This document shows, piece by piece, positions 5,927 through 8,611 of a stretch of DNA of 8,611 nt (position 1 is the stretch's first letter; every line of letters begins with the position of its first letter). A model generated the notes under the pieces. The model saw only the letters and a program-made list of their open reading frames with translations, did not search any database and was not told the origin of the DNA. Source of the DNA: Chloroflexi bacterium UBA5177 (GTDB lineage Bacteria; Chloroflexota; UBA5177); contig DHWR01000130.1 in NCBI GenBank assembly GCA_002413265.1, positions 1 through 8,611 of the forward strand, read 5' to 3'. The position numbers and the translations under genes are program-made.

Positions 5927-7417
5927 ATGCAATCAATCGCGGCTGAGAGCCGTCCTGAAACTGGGCTGGCGCCCGCATGGGTGCGGGACGCAGTCTTCTA
6001 TCAAATCTTCCCCGATCGATTTGCCAAGAGCCCGCGGGTGGCGAAACCGAGCAACCTCGAGACGTGGGAATCAGCTCCAACCGTGCAGGGCTTCAAAGGG
6101 GGTGACCTGCTCGGCATCGTGGAGCACCTGGACTACCTGCAGGACCTGGGTGTAACGGCGATCTACCTTTGCCCGATATTCCGATCGACGGCGAACCACC
6201 GCTATCACACTCACGATTACTTCTCGATCGATCCCATGCTCGGTGGCAACGAAGCGTTTGGGACGCTTTTGGCGGAAGTCCACGCTCGCCGAATGAAGCT
6301 AATCCTGGATGGCGTCTTCAATCACTGCGGGCGAAGCTTCTTCCAGTTCGCTCACATCCTCGAGAACGGCGGGAATTCACCGTACCTCGATTGGTTCACG
6401 ATCTCTAGCTGGCCGCTGCACCCCTACGGCCCTGCTGATCTACCACCAGGCTATGCCTGCTGGTGGAACGACCGGGCACTCCCGGAATTCAACACAGACA
6501 CACAGGCGGTCCGAGAGTTCCTCTGGGAGGTCGGCGAGTTCTGGATCCGGCAGGGCGTGGACGGATGGCGGCTGGACGTGCCGAACGAGATCAATGACGA
6601 CGATTTCTGGCGTGAGTTTCGGCTTCGAGTAAAGCGCGCAAACCCAGATGCGTACATCGTCGGAGAGATTTGGGGTGACGCGCGCCGGTGGCTGGCAGGC
6701 GACCAGTTCGACGCGGTGATGAATTACCCCTTTACCAGGGCCTGCCTAGGATTCTTCTCCGGGACGAGGGGGATCGACGACGCCGGGGTGAGCAGCACCG
6801 GGCTAAGCGCCATTGATCCGCTCGACGCCTCAGGCTTTCAACGTCAGTTAGAGACCCTGCTGGGCGCGTATCCGTGGGAGATCGTCCTGTCTCAGCTCAA
6901 TGTGTTGGGAACTCATGACACGCCGAGATACCTGTCTACCGTGAACGGCGATGAGACCTCGCTTCGGCTCGCTTATCTGTTTCAAGCGACATTTCCCGGC
7001 GCTCCCTGCATCTACTACGGTGATGAGATAGGCATGACCGGGGCGGGCACCATCGAGGCCGCTCGTTGCGCTTTTCCATGGGACCCTTCCGACTGGAATT
7101 CCAGTCTTCTGGGCCATTTGAACAGTTGCATTCAGCTGCGCAAGGAACACGAGGTGCTGCGTCACGGGGACTTTCGCAGTCTTTTCGCGGAGGGCGACCT
7201 CTACGTGTTCGCGAGAATGCTTGGGGATGCCGTCGCGATCATCGCCCTGAACGCCGGCGACCAGCCGCTCGAGGTGGACACCCCGCTGCCGGACCATCTT
7301 CTAGGGTTGCGCGACATCCGCGAGGCGTGGGGCGCCGCTGGACAAGTGACGGGCGCCACAGCGCGCTGGCAGCTTCCAGCCCGCTCGGGCGTCGTCCTGC
7401 TGGCCCGAACAGGATGA
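5927..7417 (+). CDS. Cyclomaltodextrinase/neopullulanase-like GH13 alpha-glucan hydrolase, lacking CBM34
   Basis: This GH13 enzyme probably hydrolyses maltooligosaccharides, cyclodextrins or short branched dextrins. The start WVRDAVFYQIFPDRFA and the NHRYHTHDYFSIDP segment are typical of the GH13_20 neighbourhood. Region I is DGVFNH (128-133), and the family's 'MPKLN' region appears as LPEFN (185-189). Nucleophile D217 is in GWRLDVPNE, acid/base E247 in VGEIWGD and D331 in THDTPR; all three are present. The protein has 496 residues, about 90-120 fewer than typical cyclomaltodextrinases, because it starts directly at the barrel without the CBM34 domain used for dimerisation. No signal peptide is visible, so it is cytosolic. 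ATG 5927 has AGGA too close and GGAGA about 10 bases upstream. It is 42 bases behind glgB, suggesting a glycogen/maltodextrin turnover role. Exact product specificity cannot be read from the sequence. Confidence 0.87.
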   Translation: MQSIAAESRPETGLAPAWVRDAVFYQIFPDRFAKSPRVAKPSNLETWESAPTVQGFKGGDLLGIVEHLDYLQDLGVTAIYLCPIFRSTANHRYHTHDYFSIDPMLGGNEAFGTLLAEVHARRMKLILDGVFNHCGRSFFQFAHILENGGNSPYLDWFTISSWPLHPYGPADLPPGYACWWNDRALPEFNTDTQAVREFLWEVGEFWIRQGVDGWRLDVPNEINDDDFWREFRLRVKRANPDAYIVGEIWGDARRWLAGDQFDAVMNYPFTRACLGFFSGTRGIDDAGVSSTGLSAIDPLDASGFQRQLETLLGAYPWEIVLSQLNVLGTHDTPRYLSTVNGDETSLRLAYLFQATFPGAPCIYYGDEIGMTGAGTIEAARCAFPWDPSDWNSSLLGHLNSCIQLRKEHEVLRHGDFRSLFAEGDLYVFARMLGDAVAIIALNAGDQPLEVDTPLPDHLLGLRDIREAWGAAGQVTGATARWQLPARSGVVLLARTG

Positions 7418-7520
7418 GCTCGAAGTGCCAAGACCGCCGTAACTGCCAGACAGGCGCTCTCGACCGAAACCGGTACCATCTCCTGGTGAGGCTCATCAAA
7501 CCCGGGGCATCCTCGCGAGC

Positions 7521-8279
7521 ATGAGGATCACCATCCTCGGATGCAGTCCGTCGTTTCAGAACGCGGGTGGCCATTGCTCCGGTTATCTTGTCCGACGCGG
7601 AGACACAAGTCTCCTCGTAGATTGCGGCCACGGCTCTCTCGGGTCGCTCCGCTCGGTGCTCGACATCCGGCAGCTCACGGCGATTGTCCTGTCTCACATG
7701 CATGCGGACCATTTTTTCGATTTGGTGCCGTTGCGCTACGCGTACCGCTTTGGCGGGGAGCCCGAGTCTAAGACGCCGCTCTGGCTTCCACCCGGCGGCG
7801 CCGCCGTTCTTGATTCCTTGACTGCCCCACTCGACCTGGACGAGGCCTTCTTTTCCGGCACCTTCTGCATCCGTGAGTACAACCCGGCTAGGTCGCTGAC
7901 CATAGGTGGCGTGGAGCTCCGCTTCGCCCACGCGAAGCATTTCATCCCTGCCTACGCCATGCGTCTAAGCCCAGTGGACGACCCGGCGCAGGCTCTCTTT
8001 TTCTCCAGCGACACTGCTCCCACGCCGGATGTACAGGCTCTGGCCGCCGGGGCCAGCGTAGCTTTGGTGGAGGCCACACAGCTTCACGAAAAGGCGGGCA
8101 TTCAACCGGGTCACCTTACCGGCGATCTGGCCGGCAGCCTCGCGTCCGTGGCAAAAGTCGGCCGCCTCGTTCTCACGCACTACATGGAGGACTCCGGAGA
8201 CGATCTCCTGAAACAGGCTGGTTCGGCGTTTCAGGGTCCCGTCGAGCTGGCGCGCGAGCTCGAGACGTACCAGGTTTAG
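7521..8279 (+). CDS. RNase Z-like metallo-beta-lactamase-fold hydrolase (252 aa)
   Basis: This MBL-fold enzyme keeps the two-zinc site: HMHADH (H59, H61, D63, H64), H140 in AKHFIPAYAMRL, D164 in FSSDTAPTPD and H220 in LTHY. The GHLTGDLAGSLASVAKVGRLVLTHY-type end and short length place it with the short RNase Z-like group. That group includes phosphodiesterases acting on cyclic nucleotides or other phosphodiesters, as well as tRNA 3'-processing enzymes. The long exosite arm of true RNase Z is not evident, so I do not name it rnz. The start MRITILGCSP matches the family's usual first strand, but no Shine-Dalgarno stands before ATG 7521. A 103-base gap separates it from the GH13 gene, so it may have its own promoter. 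It converges on pyrE with overlapping stops. It has no obvious link to glucan metabolism. Confidence 0.85.
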   Translation: MRITILGCSPSFQNAGGHCSGYLVRRGDTSLLVDCGHGSLGSLRSVLDIRQLTAIVLSHMHADHFFDLVPLRYAYRFGGEPESKTPLWLPPGGAAVLDSLTAPLDLDEAFFSGTFCIREYNPARSLTIGGVELRFAHAKHFIPAYAMRLSPVDDPAQALFFSSDTAPTPDVQALAAGASVALVEATQLHEKAGIQPGHLTGDLAGSLASVAKVGRLVLTHYMEDSGDDLLKQAGSAFQGPVELARELETYQV

Positions 8280-8611
8280 GCCTCGGCCAGAATTTCGCTC
8301 GCCTTATAGATCGAGTCGAACGCGTACCCGGCGCGCCCTGCCGCTTCACCCGCGCCTTCCTCCCGATCGATCAGCCCGAGAAGACAGCTAACGGATCCGC
8401 CGGCTTCGACAATCACTTCCGCTGCTTTGAGAGCCGAAGCCCCGGTCGTCATCGTGTCTTCCAGGATCGCGACGCGCAACCCTTTCCTCCATGGCCCCTC
8501 GATCTGACGCCCCGTACCGTGAGCCTTGGGGTCCTTGCGGACGATAAGCGCGTCGATGGGATGACCATCAACATTCGAGGCAATCGCAACCGCGGTCACC
8601 AAGGGGTCGGC
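8276..8611 (-). CDS. pyrE: Orotate phosphoribosyltransferase, C-terminal part (runs off the right edge)
   Basis: PyrE joins orotate to PRPP to make orotidine 5'-monophosphate in de novo pyrimidine synthesis. The visible 111 residues include ADPLVTAVA at the edge, the flexible catalytic loop RKDPKAHGTGRQIEGP, and the PRPP-binding motif VAILEDTMTTGAS (usually 'VVEDVVTTGGS'). They are followed by the helix and strand that close the fold (VSCLLGLIDREEGA). This is a little over half of a protein of about 190-200 residues. The start lies outside the window; an internal ATG at 8602 is not the start, since conserved sequence continues upstream of it. It ends in TAA (8278-8276), sharing bases with the TAG of the MBL gene on the other strand. 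Confidence 0.93.
   Translation of the reverse strand, partial: ADPLVTAVAIASNVDGHPIDALIVRKDPKAHGTGRQIEGPWRKGLRVAILEDTMTTGASALKAAEVIVEAGGSVSCLLGLIDREEGAGEAAGRAGYAFDSIYKASEILAEA

Noticed and set aside
7239..7940. Minus-strand open frame of 233 codons across the GH13/MBL junction
   Set aside because: Antisense to two well-supported genes and without any recognisable motif.

Overview
This is a high-GC bacterial window from a chromosome-like region. It shows no mobile elements, CRISPR arrays, rRNA or recognisable tRNA genes. The gene styles fit a GC-rich, non-enteric bacterium: GTG starts, a single-CBM48 branching enzyme, a short RNase Z-like MBL protein beside pyrE, and recF away from dnaA/dnaN. 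The MalQ, GH13 and RecF sequences remind me of Chloroflexota. That is an impression from memory, not a placement.

Layout on the window's + strand. Positions 1-119 hold the N-terminus of RecF (minus strand, running off the left edge). Positions 120-415 are a leader or intergenic region with two inverted repeats. A small membrane protein ORF lies on the plus strand at 416-553. Facing it is a compact minus-strand cassette at 610-1721: a secreted double-PepSY-like, Met-rich protein, a 42-aa hydrophobic mini-protein, and an 82-aa YHS/TRASH-like three-cysteine protein. Their spacers are 16 and 7 bases, so they are probably co-transcribed. A gene-poor stretch of about 650 bases follows (1722-2371), with a probable terminator hairpin for the next gene. 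Positions 2372-7417 are an alpha-glucan block: malQ (minus), 60 bases away from divergent glgB (plus), followed after 42 bases by a cyclomaltodextrinase-like GH13 hydrolase. At the right end are an RNase Z-like MBL hydrolase (plus) and the C-terminal part of PyrE (minus). These last two converge with stop codons overlapping by four bases.

How the genes fit together. GlgB makes alpha-1,6 branches. The GH13 hydrolase is probably cytosolic and acts on maltooligosaccharides or dextrins. MalQ disproportionates maltodextrins. Together they form a glycogen/maltodextrin module, with no glgA, glgC or glgP in the window. The left cassette looks like a small metal-handling locus. This is inferred from the Met-rich linker, the YHS-type cysteines and the small membrane proteins; no transporter or metal regulator is present. 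I see no clearly new biological system. The most under-described part is the 416-1721 cassette with its two small membrane ORFs.
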